From: Pseudomonadota bacterium
GTDB lineage: Bacteria; Pseudomonadota; Gammaproteobacteria; Burkholderiales; Rhodocyclaceae
Direction of reading: 5' to 3'
Length of the DNA stretch: 64,000 nucleotides
Assembly (NCBI GenBank): GCA_018262095.1
Contig: JAGTRW010000022.1
Location: 20,210 to 84,209, forward strand
Every line of letters begins with the position of its first letter. The first letter of the stretch is position 1. The position numbers and the translations under genes were made by a program. Below are positions 1 through 8,465 of this stretch, piece after piece. The notes under the pieces were generated by a model. It had not been told where the DNA came from. It worked only from the letters and a program-made list of their open reading frames with translations, and did no database searches.

Positions 1-1
1 C

Positions 2-1339
2 GAGAACCTGGGCATCTACGAACTGGTGCGCCGGCGCCTGCCCTATATCGTCGCGGTCGACGCCGCGCAGGACGCGGGCTACCTCTTCGACGACCTGGCC
101 AACGCCATCCGCAAGGTCCGCACCGATTTTTGCATCGACATCGAAATCGACGTCGGCGCAATGCGACCACGCCAGCACGACGGACGCCAAGCAGCGCATG
201 TCGCGATCGGCAGCATCCGCTACGATCAGATCGACGCGCACCTGCAGCCCGGCGTGCTGGTCTACATCCGCCCCGGACTGACCGGCAAGGAACCGGCCGA
301 CGTGCAAAGCTACGCGCGGCAAAACCCGCCCTTCCCCTACCAGAGCACCGGCGACCAATTCTTCGACGAGGCGCAGTTCGAGAGCTATCGCCAGCTCGGC
401 CTGCACGTCGCCGACACGGTGTTGCGCGAAGCGCAGGAGCGAGAGTCCACGGAAATCGGCAGCTTCAACCCGGAAGCCTTCTTTGGCGTGCTGCGCGAAG
501 CCTGGCGCGGCCGCCGGCCGGTCGACGCAACCCTGAGCACGGCGCACCACGAACGCCTCGACGCGCTCTACGAACGGCTGCGCAGCGACCCCGAACTGGA
601 TTTCCTGTCCGCCGAGTTCTTCCCCGAATGGCCGCAACTGACCGGCAGAGCGCCGACCGCGACGGCACTGCCCGCCGACCCGGCGCAGCGCAAGTCGGGC
701 TTCTACCTGTGCCGCGAAATCGCCCAACTGATGGAGCAGGTCTACCAGGATCTCGACCTCGAAAACCAGTACGACCACCCCGACTGCCGCGGCTGGATCA
801 ACCTTTTCCGCCACTGGTCGTGGTCGCCGATGTTCCGGGCGACCTACGCGATCACCGCGGCAACGCTCGACGAGCGCTTCCAGCGCTTCTGCGATCGCCG
901 GCTGCAACTTGACCTCGGCGACGTCGAACTGGTCAGCGCGCCGGTCAGCGCGCAGAGCCTCGCCCAACTCAACGTCGTCGAGCGCGGCCTGGTCAGCAAG
1001 GACGTCGCCACGCGCGATCTTGCCGATCTGACGCTGGTTCGTTTCGAACTGGTGATCCCTTATCCGGCAGACGCCAGCGCCGAGCTGCTACGCTTCCACT
1101 TTGGCTTCGCTTTGCTCGACGGCACGCGGCTGCTGGGCTTTCGCGTCCAGGACCATCTGCGCCGCAGCGGACTCGCACGACGCGCAATGACCCGACTACT
1201 CGCCGAGAATCCCGGCATCGACGCGCGTAGCGCAACGAGCAGCGCCGACCAGACGGTCATCGTGCGCCTCTGCGCATCGGTCAACGCCACCCGAGCGTCT
1301 GCTGCGGACAAGGTGGGCGAGCGCTGGCAGGATGAGTGA
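2..1339 (+). CDS. Patatin-like phospholipase family protein, C-terminal part (5' truncated by window)
   Basis: The open frame runs in from the left edge without a start. The first residues, ENLGIYELVRRRLPYIVAVDA, resemble the segment just after the catalytic Asp-Gly of patatin-like phospholipases (normally within DGGHFENLG), so the Ser/Asp catalytic dyad would lie outside the window. A GTG at 26 could be mistaken for a start but lies inside this conserved stretch. The remaining roughly 420 residues are soluble, rich in Arg and acidic residues, with no membrane segment or signal. Family members hydrolyse lipid acyl esters, often at membranes. The C-terminal half has no motif I recognise. It ends with TGA and is followed by the convergent LysR gene. 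Family call is moderately sure; substrate is unknown. Confidence 0.7.
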   Translation, partial: ENLGIYELVRRRLPYIVAVDAAQDAGYLFDDLANAIRKVRTDFCIDIEIDVGAMRPRQHDGRQAAHVAIGSIRYDQIDAHLQPGVLVYIRPGLTGKEPADVQSYARQNPPFPYQSTGDQFFDEAQFESYRQLGLHVADTVLREAQERESTEIGSFNPEAFFGVLREAWRGRRPVDATLSTAHHERLDALYERLRSDPELDFLSAEFFPEWPQLTGRAPTATALPADPAQRKSGFYLCREIAQLMEQVYQDLDLENQYDHPDCRGWINLFRHWSWSPMFRATYAITAATLDERFQRFCDRRLQLDLGDVELVSAPVSAQSLAQLNVVERGLVSKDVATRDLADLTLVRFELVIPYPADASAELLRFHFGFALLDGTRLLGFRVQDHLRRSGLARRAMTRLLAENPGIDARSATSSADQTVIVRLCASVNATRASAADKVGERWQDE

Positions 1340-1380
1340 GTTGATGGGCGAGACAATAAGAACGCGTGCCGCACTCCGCC

Positions 1381-2376
1381 TCAGGAAGCGGATGGAATCG
1401 CGCTGAGAACTTTTCCGTATTGCTTGAGACAGTGCAAAAGCTTCTGTGCCGCCGGCGAAAGCGTCTTCGCTTTTCTGGTGATCATGCCCGGATTGACCAT
1501 CAAGGTCGGCAGTTTTATCGGCAATATCGTCACCATGCCGTACTTGGCGTAATGCTGCGCAACATCGTGCGGGACCACGGCAATCATGTCCGACTCTTCG
1601 ATCATCGCCGTCGTCGCCAGCAGCGACGCCGTTTCGACGATATCGAGCTTGGCCGTCATCCCCGCCTGCTTTAGCGCGCTTTCGATGCGCAATCTGATCG
1701 GGCTGCCGACCGGATGGAGGATCCATGTTGCATCGGAAATGTCGGAGAAATCGATCTTCTTCTTGCTTGCCAGCCGATGGCCTGGCCTGGCGATCACGCT
1801 CATATGCTCGCCCATTTCAAAAAAGACGATCTCCAGATTTTGGTTGTGTAATTGGTCGGGAATTCGGCCGAGAACCAGATCGAGATCACCGCGAATCAGC
1901 AACGGCACCAAAGTGTCGCTGGTGCCGACTTCGAGCGAAATGCGAACGCCCGGATTCTCAGCCTTGAACGCCAGCAGACTCTTGGTCAGCAGGAACGGCA
2001 CCGGCTCGATGACGCTGCCGATCCTGACCAGACCCGAAGCCCCTTGGGACAACTCGGCGATTTCGGCTTCGGCATGTTCGAAATCATGAATCACGCTTTT
2101 TGCATAACGGACCATCACCTCGCCGTAAATCGTCGGTTCCATCCCGCGCGGCAACCGTTCGAATAGCTTCACACCCAGCTTCTCTTCCAGTTGCTGCAAC
2201 AAATGGCTCACAGCCGGTTGCGTCATGTGCATCGAAATCGCGGCACGTCCCATATTGCGGAATTCGTCGAGCGCGTTGAGTAGCACGATTTGCCGGACCG
2301 AGATTTTGAGAAGTTTGCGCACCCTCTCTGATTTCTCCCCCTGATCCATCAAAGAATTCGGAACCGACAAAGCCAT
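1381..2376 (-). CDS. LysR-family transcriptional regulator, likely regulator of the adjacent TctCBA/hydroxyacid dehydrogenase genes
   Basis: A 331-residue LysR protein: N-terminal winged helix-turn-helix (about residues 20-80, with AAISMHMTQPAVSHLLQQLE as recognition helix region), then a type 2 periplasmic-binding-like effector domain (VRIGSVIEP at its start). The start chosen is the ATG at 2376 (MALSVPNSL); the frame stays open to 2454, but that extension runs through the AT-rich divergent promoter region. It is transcribed away from the 2-hydroxyacid dehydrogenase and tctCBA genes, the classic LysR arrangement, so it probably senses the imported carboxylate or a metabolite of it. The effector cannot be read from the sequence. 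Confidence 0.88.
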   Translation of the reverse strand: MALSVPNSLMDQGEKSERVRKLLKISVRQIVLLNALDEFRNMGRAAISMHMTQPAVSHLLQQLEEKLGVKLFERLPRGMEPTIYGEVMVRYAKSVIHDFEHAEAEIAELSQGASGLVRIGSVIEPVPFLLTKSLLAFKAENPGVRISLEVGTSDTLVPLLIRGDLDLVLGRIPDQLHNQNLEIVFFEMGEHMSVIARPGHRLASKKKIDFSDISDATWILHPVGSPIRLRIESALKQAGMTAKLDIVETASLLATTAMIEESDMIAVVPHDVAQHYAKYGMVTILPIKLPTLMVNPGMITRKAKTLSPAAQKLLHCLKQYGKVLSAIPSAS

Positions 2377-2507
2377 GTTAATAATGTGATGGATATATAA
2401 AGAAAAAAGATTATACAGGCATGATCTCGCCTCGTAACATACAGAAAAATCCAAATGTACAAGACGAATTACAAAAGTTCCAAGACGATCAAAGTGAGGG
2501 GTGTTTC
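2377..2507. promoter_or_regulatory. Divergent promoter/operator region between LysR gene and hydroxyacid dehydrogenase
   Basis: An AT-rich 131-base gap in an otherwise GC-rich window, with TTAATAATGTG and GGATATATAA near the LysR start and a run of A/T further on. LysR regulators usually bind T-N11-A motifs in exactly this position. Several such pairs can be drawn by eye but none stands out enough to place an operator. A GAGGGG ribosome-binding site at about 2496-2501 serves the rightward gene. Confidence 0.5.
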
Positions 2508-3482
2508 GTGAATAAATACAAAGTGGTGATTCCGACGTTCATCAGGCCAAAGGCGCTGGCGATGCTCAGCCCACTGTGTGAAATCAGGCAGTGGCAGGGC
2601 CACGAGCCGATACCGAAGGCGACACTCTTTGAATGGCTGCGCGATGCCGAGGGGCTGTTCATGACCGGCCACGGCATCCCGGTCAATGCCGAGTTGTTGT
2701 CGAATGGCCCGAACTTGCGCGTCGTCGCGCAGGCCGCCGCCGGCTTCGACAACACTGATATCGCCGCCTGTAGCCAAGCGAAGGTTCCCTTCAGCAATAC
2801 CCCCGGCCCGGTCGTCGAGGCCACCGCCGACATCGCCTTTGGGCTGGTACTGTCGGCCGCGCGGCGCATCCACGAAGGCTGGAACTGGGTGTTATCCGGC
2901 CAGTGGGAAAAGGCCGAAATGCAATTCGGCGTCTCGCTCTACGGAAAAACGCTGGGCATCGTCGGCCTCGGACGGATCGGTTCGGCGGTCGCCCGGCGCG
3001 CCCAGGCCAGCGGCATGAAGATCGTCTATAGCGACCCGGTTCGGCGCAGCGATGAAGACGCGCTGAATGTGCGCTACCTGCCGTTTGACGAGTTACTGGG
3101 CTGCGCCGACTTCATTCTGGCGATGGCGCCGTTGACCCCCGAAAACAAGGGCATGTTCGGCGCTGCGCAATTTTCCAAGATGCGACCCTGCACCTACTTC
3201 ATCAATTCGGCACGCGGCCCGCTGGTCGATATGAACGCGTTGTGCGATGCCTTGCGCCAGAGAAAGATCGCCTACGCCGCGCTCGACGTCGTCGATCCCG
3301 AGCCGCTGCCCGCCGACCATCCGCTCTTGAAGCTGCCGAACGTGCTGGTGACGCCGCACATCGGCACCGCCACCGACGAGACGCGCGACGCGATGGCCTG
3401 CCTGGCCGCCGAAAACCTGCTCGCCGGCCTGGCGCGCAAGCCACTTCCGAGTTGCGTCAATCGCGACGTCAACTACCGCTGA
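2508..3482 (+). CDS. D-isomer-specific 2-hydroxyacid dehydrogenase
   Basis: A 324-residue NAD(P)-dependent 2-hydroxyacid dehydrogenase that interconverts a 2-keto acid and a D-2-hydroxy acid in the cytosol. The Rossmann motif GLGRIG is at residues 153-158, and the catalytic Arg (NSARGP, about 236), Glu (DVVDPEP, about 265) and His (TPHIGTAT, about 284) are all present, in the pattern of glyoxylate/hydroxypyruvate reductase-like members. I start it at the GTG at 2508 (VNKYKVVIPTF), because GAGGGG lies just upstream and the N terminus then matches family length; an ATG at 2421 would add 29 atypical residues. It precedes tctC by 66 bases and is probably co-transcribed, suggesting it acts on the imported acid. 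Confidence 0.88.
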   Translation: MNKYKVVIPTFIRPKALAMLSPLCEIRQWQGHEPIPKATLFEWLRDAEGLFMTGHGIPVNAELLSNGPNLRVVAQAAAGFDNTDIAACSQAKVPFSNTPGPVVEATADIAFGLVLSAARRIHEGWNWVLSGQWEKAEMQFGVSLYGKTLGIVGLGRIGSAVARRAQASGMKIVYSDPVRRSDEDALNVRYLPFDELLGCADFILAMAPLTPENKGMFGAAQFSKMRPCTYFINSARGPLVDMNALCDALRQRKIAYAALDVVDPEPLPADHPLLKLPNVLVTPHIGTATDETRDAMACLAAENLLAGLARKPLPSCVNRDVNYR

Positions 3483-3548
3483 ATCCAAACCGTACCGCGT
3501 CACCCATGTTCCACCCAGTTGTTAAATCAAGAAACAGGAGGAAATATC

Positions 3549-4517
3549 ATGATGAAACTGACAATGCTTCTGGCGGCGCTGGTCGCCGCCAACCTGGCTT
3601 TCGCCGCCGATGCGCCCAAAAAGAAGACCGACTTTCCAAAAAAAACCGTCGTCATTACGGTCCCGGTTTCGGCCGGTGGCGGCACCGATCTTCTGACCCG
3701 CGCCATGGCCGGCCCGCTCAAGGCCAAGCTCGGGCAGACGGTGATCGTCAATAACAAGACCGGCGCCGGCGGCGCCATCGGCTTTGCCGCGGGATCTTCG
3801 GAAAAACCTGACGGCTACAACGTCACCGCGCTGGTCGCCGAACTGCTGACCGTACCGCAAGTATCGACGGTAAACTTCAGCTACAAGAGCTTCGTCCCGG
3901 TGTGCAACGTCAACTCGTCGTACGGCACCATCACCGTTCGCGCCGATGCACCGTACAACACGCTGCAGGAATTCGTCGCCTACGCCAAGGCGCATCCGGG
4001 TGAAGTCAAGATCGGCAACAGCGGCGTCGGCGGCATCTGGCATTTCGTCGCTGCGGCCTTCGCCTCAGAGGCCGGCATCGTCGTCAACCACATCCCGTTC
4101 GAGGGCGGCGGTTCAGCCGTCGTCGCGCTGGCCGGCGGCCACGTCGACGCGGTGCCGGTGACGCCGCAGGAAGTCGAAGTCCAGGTCAAGGCCGGCAAAG
4201 CCAAGATCCTGACCGTGCTGGCGCCCAAGCGCCTCGACGAAATCGCCAACGTGCCGACCGCCGAGGAACTCGGCTTCAAGAACCTGGTATTCACCATCTG
4301 GCGCGGTTTCGGCGTCCCCAAGGGAACCCCCGACGAGGTCGTCGCGGTGCTCCGAAACGCCTTCAAGGCCGTGCTCGACGACCCGCAGGTCACCGAATTC
4401 ATGGCCAGCAAGCATTTCGCCAAGGATTTCAAGGACTCCAAGGACTTCTACGCGATGATGGAACGCGAAGAAGCCGTCTACGCACTGCAGGCGGCCAAGC
4501 TCGGTTTGAAGAAGTAG
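3549..4517 (+). CDS. tctC: Tripartite tricarboxylate transporter substrate-binding protein (TctC/Bug family)
   Basis: A 322-residue periplasmic receptor: signal peptide MMKLTMLLAALVAANLAFA at the start, cleaved near AFA-AD, then the Bug fold with the family hallmark VPVSAGGGTDLLTRAMA and NKTGAGGAIG. The two ATG codons at 3549 and 3552 follow a perfect AGGAGG at 3537-3542, which fixes the start and rules out the ATG-like start at 3519. Bug proteins bind small carboxylates (citrate, tricarballylate, amino acids, nicotinate and others) and hand them to TctA/TctB. Here tctB and tctA follow in the same direction, giving a complete three-gene TTT system. Substrate is not predictable from sequence. 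Confidence 0.93.
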   Translation: MMKLTMLLAALVAANLAFAADAPKKKTDFPKKTVVITVPVSAGGGTDLLTRAMAGPLKAKLGQTVIVNNKTGAGGAIGFAAGSSEKPDGYNVTALVAELLTVPQVSTVNFSYKSFVPVCNVNSSYGTITVRADAPYNTLQEFVAYAKAHPGEVKIGNSGVGGIWHFVAAAFASEAGIVVNHIPFEGGGSAVVALAGGHVDAVPVTPQEVEVQVKAGKAKILTVLAPKRLDEIANVPTAEELGFKNLVFTIWRGFGVPKGTPDEVVAVLRNAFKAVLDDPQVTEFMASKHFAKDFKDSKDFYAMMEREEAVYALQAAKLGLKK

Positions 4518-4591
4518 TTTGCTGATCCGAACGAACGGAAATTCAGGATGGAAAGCCCTGTTTTCCGTTCGTTTGCTTTTGGAGTCTGGTA

Positions 4592-5032
4592 ATGAAAAAA
4601 ATGAATATTGGCGTCTCGCTGTTCTTTATCGCGTTGGCCTGTTACGTCCTTTTTGCCGCGCGTTCATTTCCCGGCGAGATCGACCATGTCCCGGGGCCGG
4701 GCTACTTTCCGATCATCCTCTCGGCAATCCTGATCCTGCTTTCGGTGTTGCTGATCGCCAGCTCGCGCCATGTCAGCGAGGCTTCTCTGGGCATCTTCGC
4801 CAGGCAGAACCGCATCGTCTTCGTCGCCGGCGGACTGACCGTGACCTATCTCGCGCTGCTCTACGTCTTCGGCTTCCTGATCGCGACGCCGCTCTACCTG
4901 ATCGCCATCCTGCGCTTCTTCAGCATGACGCGCTGGCGCTCCCTGCTGCTCACCGCGGCCCTCACCACCGCTGCAAGCTACGCTGTTTTCACCACGGTCC
5001 TGGAAGTGCAGCTGCCTTCCGGACTGCTCTAG
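4592..5032 (+). CDS. tctB: TctB-family small membrane subunit of tripartite tricarboxylate transporter
   Basis: A 146-residue hydrophobic protein with four predicted membrane helices (about residues 5-23, 41-57, 76-95 and 100-140 as two close segments). The typical TctB loop with VPGPGYFP follows helix 1. A GGAG site sits before the ATG. It lies 75 bases after tctC and 12 bases before tctA, so the three form one unit. TctB is the small, poorly conserved subunit needed with TctA for sodium- or proton-driven uptake in this family. Confidence 0.9.
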   Translation: MKKMNIGVSLFFIALACYVLFAARSFPGEIDHVPGPGYFPIILSAILILLSVLLIASSRHVSEASLGIFARQNRIVFVAGGLTVTYLALLYVFGFLIATPLYLIAILRFFSMTRWRSLLLTAALTTAASYAVFTTVLEVQLPSGLL

Positions 5033-5044
5033 GAGAATCACCCG

Positions 5045-6526
5045 ATGATGATGGACGTATTGGCCAACGTAATGTCGTGGCAGATCGTGCTTGCCATTCT
5101 CTGCGGCGTGGCTGCAGGAATCTCGATCGGCGCGATGCCCGGACTGACTTCGACGATGGGCATCGCGCTCTTGATGCCATTCACCTTCCAGCTCGAACCG
5201 GCGGTCGGCATGATGCTGCTGATCGGCGAATTCGTCGGCGCGATCTACGGCGGATCGATCACTGCGATCATGGTCAACACGCCGGGAACGCCGTCGGCGG
5301 CGGCGACCGTTCTCGACGGCTACCCCTTCACCAAGCGCGGCGAATCGTGCCGCGCGCTCGGCATCTCGACCGTCGCCTCGGCGGGCGGCGGAATCATCAG
5401 CGGCGTCTTCCTGATCCTGATCGCGCCGCAGCTCGCCGAGATCGCGCTCAAGTTCAGCGCCCCCGAGACTTTCGCGCTGGCCTTCTTCGGCATCAGCATC
5501 ATCGCCAGCATCAGCGGCAAGGAACTGCTCAAGGGGCTGATAAGCGGCACCTTCGGTCTGATCCTGGCGCTCGTCGGCATGGACAATATTTCGGGGCTGT
5601 CGCGCTTCACCTTCGACACCGTCTTCCTGATGAACGGCCTGTCGTTCATCCCGGTGATGGTCGGCCTGTTCGCCATGAGCCAGTGCTTCGTGAGCATGGA
5701 AGAGCTCTACGACGAGATCAAGATCACGGCCAAGATCACCAGCCCGATTCCGACCTGGGCCGACCTCAAGAAGATCTTCCCGACCATCCTACGCGGCGGC
5801 GTCACCGGGACCCTGGTCGGCATCATTCCGGGCGCCGGCGGCGACATCAGCGCGTTCATTTCCTACGACATGGAAAAGCGCGTCTCCAAGCACCCCGAAC
5901 TCTTCGGCACCGGCATCGTCGAGGGCATCGCGGCGCCCGAGTCGTCGAACAACGGGACCACCGGCGGCGCGCTGATCCCGCTGCTGACACTGGGCATCCC
6001 GGGCGACGCCAATACGGCGGTGATGCTCGGCGCGCTGATGGTCTTCAACCTGACGCCCGGCCCCCAGCTGTTCGTCGAACAGGCGCTGGTGGTCAATACG
6101 CTGTTCGCCGGCTTCATGATCGCCAACGTCGTGATGCTGGTGATGGGACTCTCAGGAATCAGGATCTTCACCAAGATCGTGCAGATCCCCAAGCCCGTCC
6201 TGGTGCCGATCATCATCCTGATGTGCGTCATCGGTTCGTTCGCGATCAACGGCAATTACCTGGATATCCTGGTGATGTTTGGCGCCGGCGTCATCGGCTA
6301 CCTGCTGCTCAAGGGCGGCTTTCCGCTGTCGCCGATCGTTCTCGCGCTGATCCTCGGGCCGATGGCCGAAGGCAATCTGCGGCGCAGCCTGGTGATGAGC
6401 CAGGGCGACTACTCGATCTTCCTGACGCACCCGATCGCCGCCACCTTCATCGTCATCGCGCTGATTTCGCTGTTCTGGCCGATCGTCAGGCATCTCAAGA
6501 ATCACCGTTCGACGAAGGCCGCCTGA
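5045..6526 (+). CDS. tctA: TctA-family large membrane subunit of tripartite tricarboxylate transporter
   Basis: A 493-residue permease with about 11-12 membrane helices. The family signatures are clear: GAMPGLTSTMGIALLMPFTF near the N terminus, IYGGSITAIMVNTPGTP at about 60-80, and the repeat-related GIIPGAGGDISAFISYDMEK and ESSNNGTTGGALIPLLTLGIPG in the second half. It forms the translocation pore and works with TctB and the periplasmic TctC. It is the last gene of the unit and a strong terminator follows immediately after the stop. Confidence 0.95.
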   Translation: MMMDVLANVMSWQIVLAILCGVAAGISIGAMPGLTSTMGIALLMPFTFQLEPAVGMMLLIGEFVGAIYGGSITAIMVNTPGTPSAAATVLDGYPFTKRGESCRALGISTVASAGGGIISGVFLILIAPQLAEIALKFSAPETFALAFFGISIIASISGKELLKGLISGTFGLILALVGMDNISGLSRFTFDTVFLMNGLSFIPVMVGLFAMSQCFVSMEELYDEIKITAKITSPIPTWADLKKIFPTILRGGVTGTLVGIIPGAGGDISAFISYDMEKRVSKHPELFGTGIVEGIAAPESSNNGTTGGALIPLLTLGIPGDANTAVMLGALMVFNLTPGPQLFVEQALVVNTLFAGFMIANVVMLVMGLSGIRIFTKIVQIPKPVLVPIIILMCVIGSFAINGNYLDILVMFGAGVIGYLLLKGGFPLSPIVLALILGPMAEGNLRRSLVMSQGDYSIFLTHPIAATFIVIALISLFWPIVRHLKNHRSTKAA

Positions 6527-6569
6527 CCAAACAAAGCCCCCGGGCAGAGCCGGGGGGGCTTTGTTTGGC
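6527..6569 (+). terminator. Rho-independent terminator after tctA
   Basis: CCAAACAAAGCCCCC and GGGGGGGCTTTGTTTGG form a long, nearly perfect inverted repeat around a short loop, starting directly after the tctA stop. The A- and T-rich flanks make it work in both directions, so it can also end the convergent YkgJ-family gene. Confidence 0.9.
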
Positions 6570-6576
6570 AGGCTAG

Positions 6577-6849
6577 CTAGCGGCTCCGTTGTTCAAGACA
6601 GTCGCTGTCGCCCAACTGATACTCACGGCAGATGGTCGGGCGACGCGAATAAATGGTGCACAGCATCGTGCGGCGATCAAGCGCCGCACACCAGCCGTCG
6701 TCGAGACGACGCATCACCCAGCCGCCCCAGTCGTCTTCTTCGGTCAGATGTTGCGGCGGCTGATCGTCGCCCATCAGCATCACCTCGAGTCGACAGCAGC
6801 AGGCTTGGCAACTGGCGCAAGAAACGCCGACAGGCGCCGTCACGGTCAT
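6577..6849 (-). CDS. YkgJ-family cysteine cluster protein
   Basis: A 90-residue cytosolic protein with the cysteine pattern of the YkgJ/UPF0153 family: CASCQACCC near the N terminus, then a Cys in DGWCAAL, a Cys in TMLCTIY and RPTICREYQLGDSDC at the C terminus. These cysteines probably bind zinc or an Fe-S cluster; the family has no settled function. I use the ATG at 6849, which has a GAGG site 8 bases upstream; an earlier start at 6921 in the same frame would add a leader unlike the family. It points towards tctA and shares its terminator. Confidence 0.82.
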   Translation of the reverse strand: MTVTAPVGVSCASCQACCCRLEVMLMGDDQPPQHLTEEDDWGGWVMRRLDDGWCAALDRRTMLCTIYSRRPTICREYQLGDSDCLEQRSR

Positions 6850-6921
6850 CGGCACGACCTCAAGCGAACGCTCGCGGGTCGCCGCATCGACCGCCGAAAC
6901 GGCAGAGACGATCGGCAGCAA

Positions 6922-7508
6922 AAAGGGATGGCGGCGAAGAACGCATCATGGCGGCAAGGCTGGCCGCTTCGCGTCGCCGCGTCAAGTTCTTGACGCGCCG
7001 CTTTTCCGGCCTCGCTTCGGGTACGCCGATCCACTTTAGCCTCGACCATCATTAGAATACACAGATACGAAATATACTATTCATTGGATTTACAGAATGG
7101 CTGCAGATGCCTACCTTTGTAACAGCCGCGACTAAAACTCTCCTTTTTTAGGTTGTGGTCAGGCGGGCCAGGTGGGTCGGACCCCTGCCCGCCGCCCCTC
7201 ACGGGAATTTACAGCAACGCACTGATAAACATGCCTTTTCAACATATCATTCTTGGTCGCCGCCAGACATCGACGATCGAAAACTTGGCATTTTCATCAA
7301 ATAAACTATTCGATTTACAAAATAGAGGATATAGGAAACATCGAATTTACAGGATGTTTCGTCGCGCCTATATTGACTTCACCAACTCGAAGAAACGCTG
7401 ATCTTCGCAATCATTTGCGTTTCCGAGGAGCGCGCAAAAGCTTTTTTTCGTTTCCCCAAGCAACAGCGCGGTTTTGGATTTCACGGAACATTTCGCGAGA
7501 GGATTTGC
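6922..7508. other. Non-coding, AT-rich region upstream of the AroE-like gene, with repeated ATTTACAG motifs
   Basis: About 590 bases without a credible gene; open frames here have no family resemblance and abnormal composition. The part from about 7050 is unusually AT-rich for this genome. The octamer ATTTACAG (or -AA) occurs at 7088-7095, 7207-7214, 7313-7320 and 7345-7352, and two of the sites share a longer core (ACTATTC, then GATTTACA, then AAT followed by purine-G). This looks like regulatory DNA for the gene starting at 7509; a GAGAGGAT ribosome site lies just before that ATG. Confidence 0.45.
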
Positions 7509-8339
7509 ATGATCAGTGGCAAAACGAGTTTGTTGCCTCTTTTTGGTTATCCGACCAAAGCGTTCAAGGCACCGCTCATTTACAACCCCTGGTTCGACAA
7601 AAATGGGATCGACGCGGTGGTGGTGCCGATGGGCGTCAAACCCGAAGACTATGCGAGCGTTTTGAAAGCCGTATTCCAGCTTACCAACGTTCCCGGCGCG
7701 CTGGTCACCATGCCGCACAAGGTCACCACCGTCGGCTTGCTCGACGAAGTCACGACGGCGGTGCAGATCGCCGGCGCGTGCAACGCGATTCTCAAGCGGC
7801 CAGACGGCACGCTGCTCGGCGACATCTTCGACGGCACCGGATTCACCCGCGGTCTGCAGCGCAAGGGCTTCGCCTTTGCCGGCGCAAAATGCCTGGTGGT
7901 CGGTTCGGGCGGCGTCGGTTCGGCGATTGCTGCCGCGCTCGCCGCCGCTGGCGTCGCCGCAATCACGACCTTCGACACCCATGCCGACTCGGCCCAAGGC
8001 CTCGCCTCGCGGCTCAAGCAGCACTATCCTGAGCTCGTTGCCGAAACCGGAGCCAACGACGCCGCGGGCTACGATCTGGTCATCAATGCGACGCCGCTGG
8101 GCCTGCCCGGCGACCCTCTGCCGATGGATATCGCGCACCTCGCTGCCTCAACTTTCGTCGGCGAAGTGGTGATGAAGACTGAGATGACGCCGCTGTTGCT
8201 GGCGGCGAAAGAACGCGGCTGCCGCTTCCAGGTCGGAACCGACATGCTGTTCGAGATGATCCCGGCCTATCTCGAGTTTTTTGGCTACGGCAGCACGACC
8301 GCGGATGAGCTTCGCGCGGTATCGAACGTGGTTTACTGA
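7509..8339 (+). CDS. Shikimate/quinate dehydrogenase-fold protein with altered substrate pocket
   Basis: A 276-residue AroE-superfamily protein. The N-terminal substrate domain keeps the catalytic Lys (VTMPHK, K71), the Asn of CNAIL (N92) and the Asp of GDIFDGTG (D108); the C-terminal Rossmann domain has VGSGGVGSA at 131-139. However, the Ser-x-Ser-Pro motif that holds the shikimate carboxylate in true AroE is replaced by F19-K20-A21-P22, and the C-terminal Gln region reads DMLFEMIPAYLEFF. So a housekeeping shikimate role is unlikely. The next gene is a TRAP receptor, suggesting a catabolic enzyme for an imported hydroxy- or keto-acid. Fold is sure; reaction is not. Confidence 0.8.
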   Translation: MISGKTSLLPLFGYPTKAFKAPLIYNPWFDKNGIDAVVVPMGVKPEDYASVLKAVFQLTNVPGALVTMPHKVTTVGLLDEVTTAVQIAGACNAILKRPDGTLLGDIFDGTGFTRGLQRKGFAFAGAKCLVVGSGGVGSAIAAALAAAGVAAITTFDTHADSAQGLASRLKQHYPELVAETGANDAAGYDLVINATPLGLPGDPLPMDIAHLAASTFVGEVVMKTEMTPLLLAAKERGCRFQVGTDMLFEMIPAYLEFFGYGSTTADELRAVSNVVY

Positions 8340-8426
8340 AACAGCTAGGAGCCCGTGCTCAGGGCGTCTCTCCCGGCATGAGGCAGCAGAAACACCGTGG
8401 TAAGTTGAGACAGCAGGTGTCTGGTC

Positions 8427-8450
8427 CGGCGGCAATCGCCGATGTTTTTT
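8427..8450 (+). terminator. Possible weak terminator/attenuator between AroE-like gene and dctP-like gene
   Basis: CGGCG, a 5-base loop, CGCCG and then ATGTTTTTT. The stem is only 5 bp, but the T run is clean. It sits immediately before the ribosome-binding site of the next gene, so it may damp read-through or process the transcript. Confidence 0.35.
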
Positions 8451-8465
8451 CACAGGAGAGGACTC

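Noticed and set aside
2421..2507. ATG at 2421 as start of the hydroxyacid dehydrogenase
   Set aside because: It adds 29 residues unlike the family inside the divergent promoter; the GTG at 2508 has a ribosome site and normal N terminus.
4519..6576. 685-codon plus-strand frame over tctB/tctA
   Set aside because: High-GC shadow frame, very rich in Arg, His and Gln; tctB and tctA in other frames have clear families.
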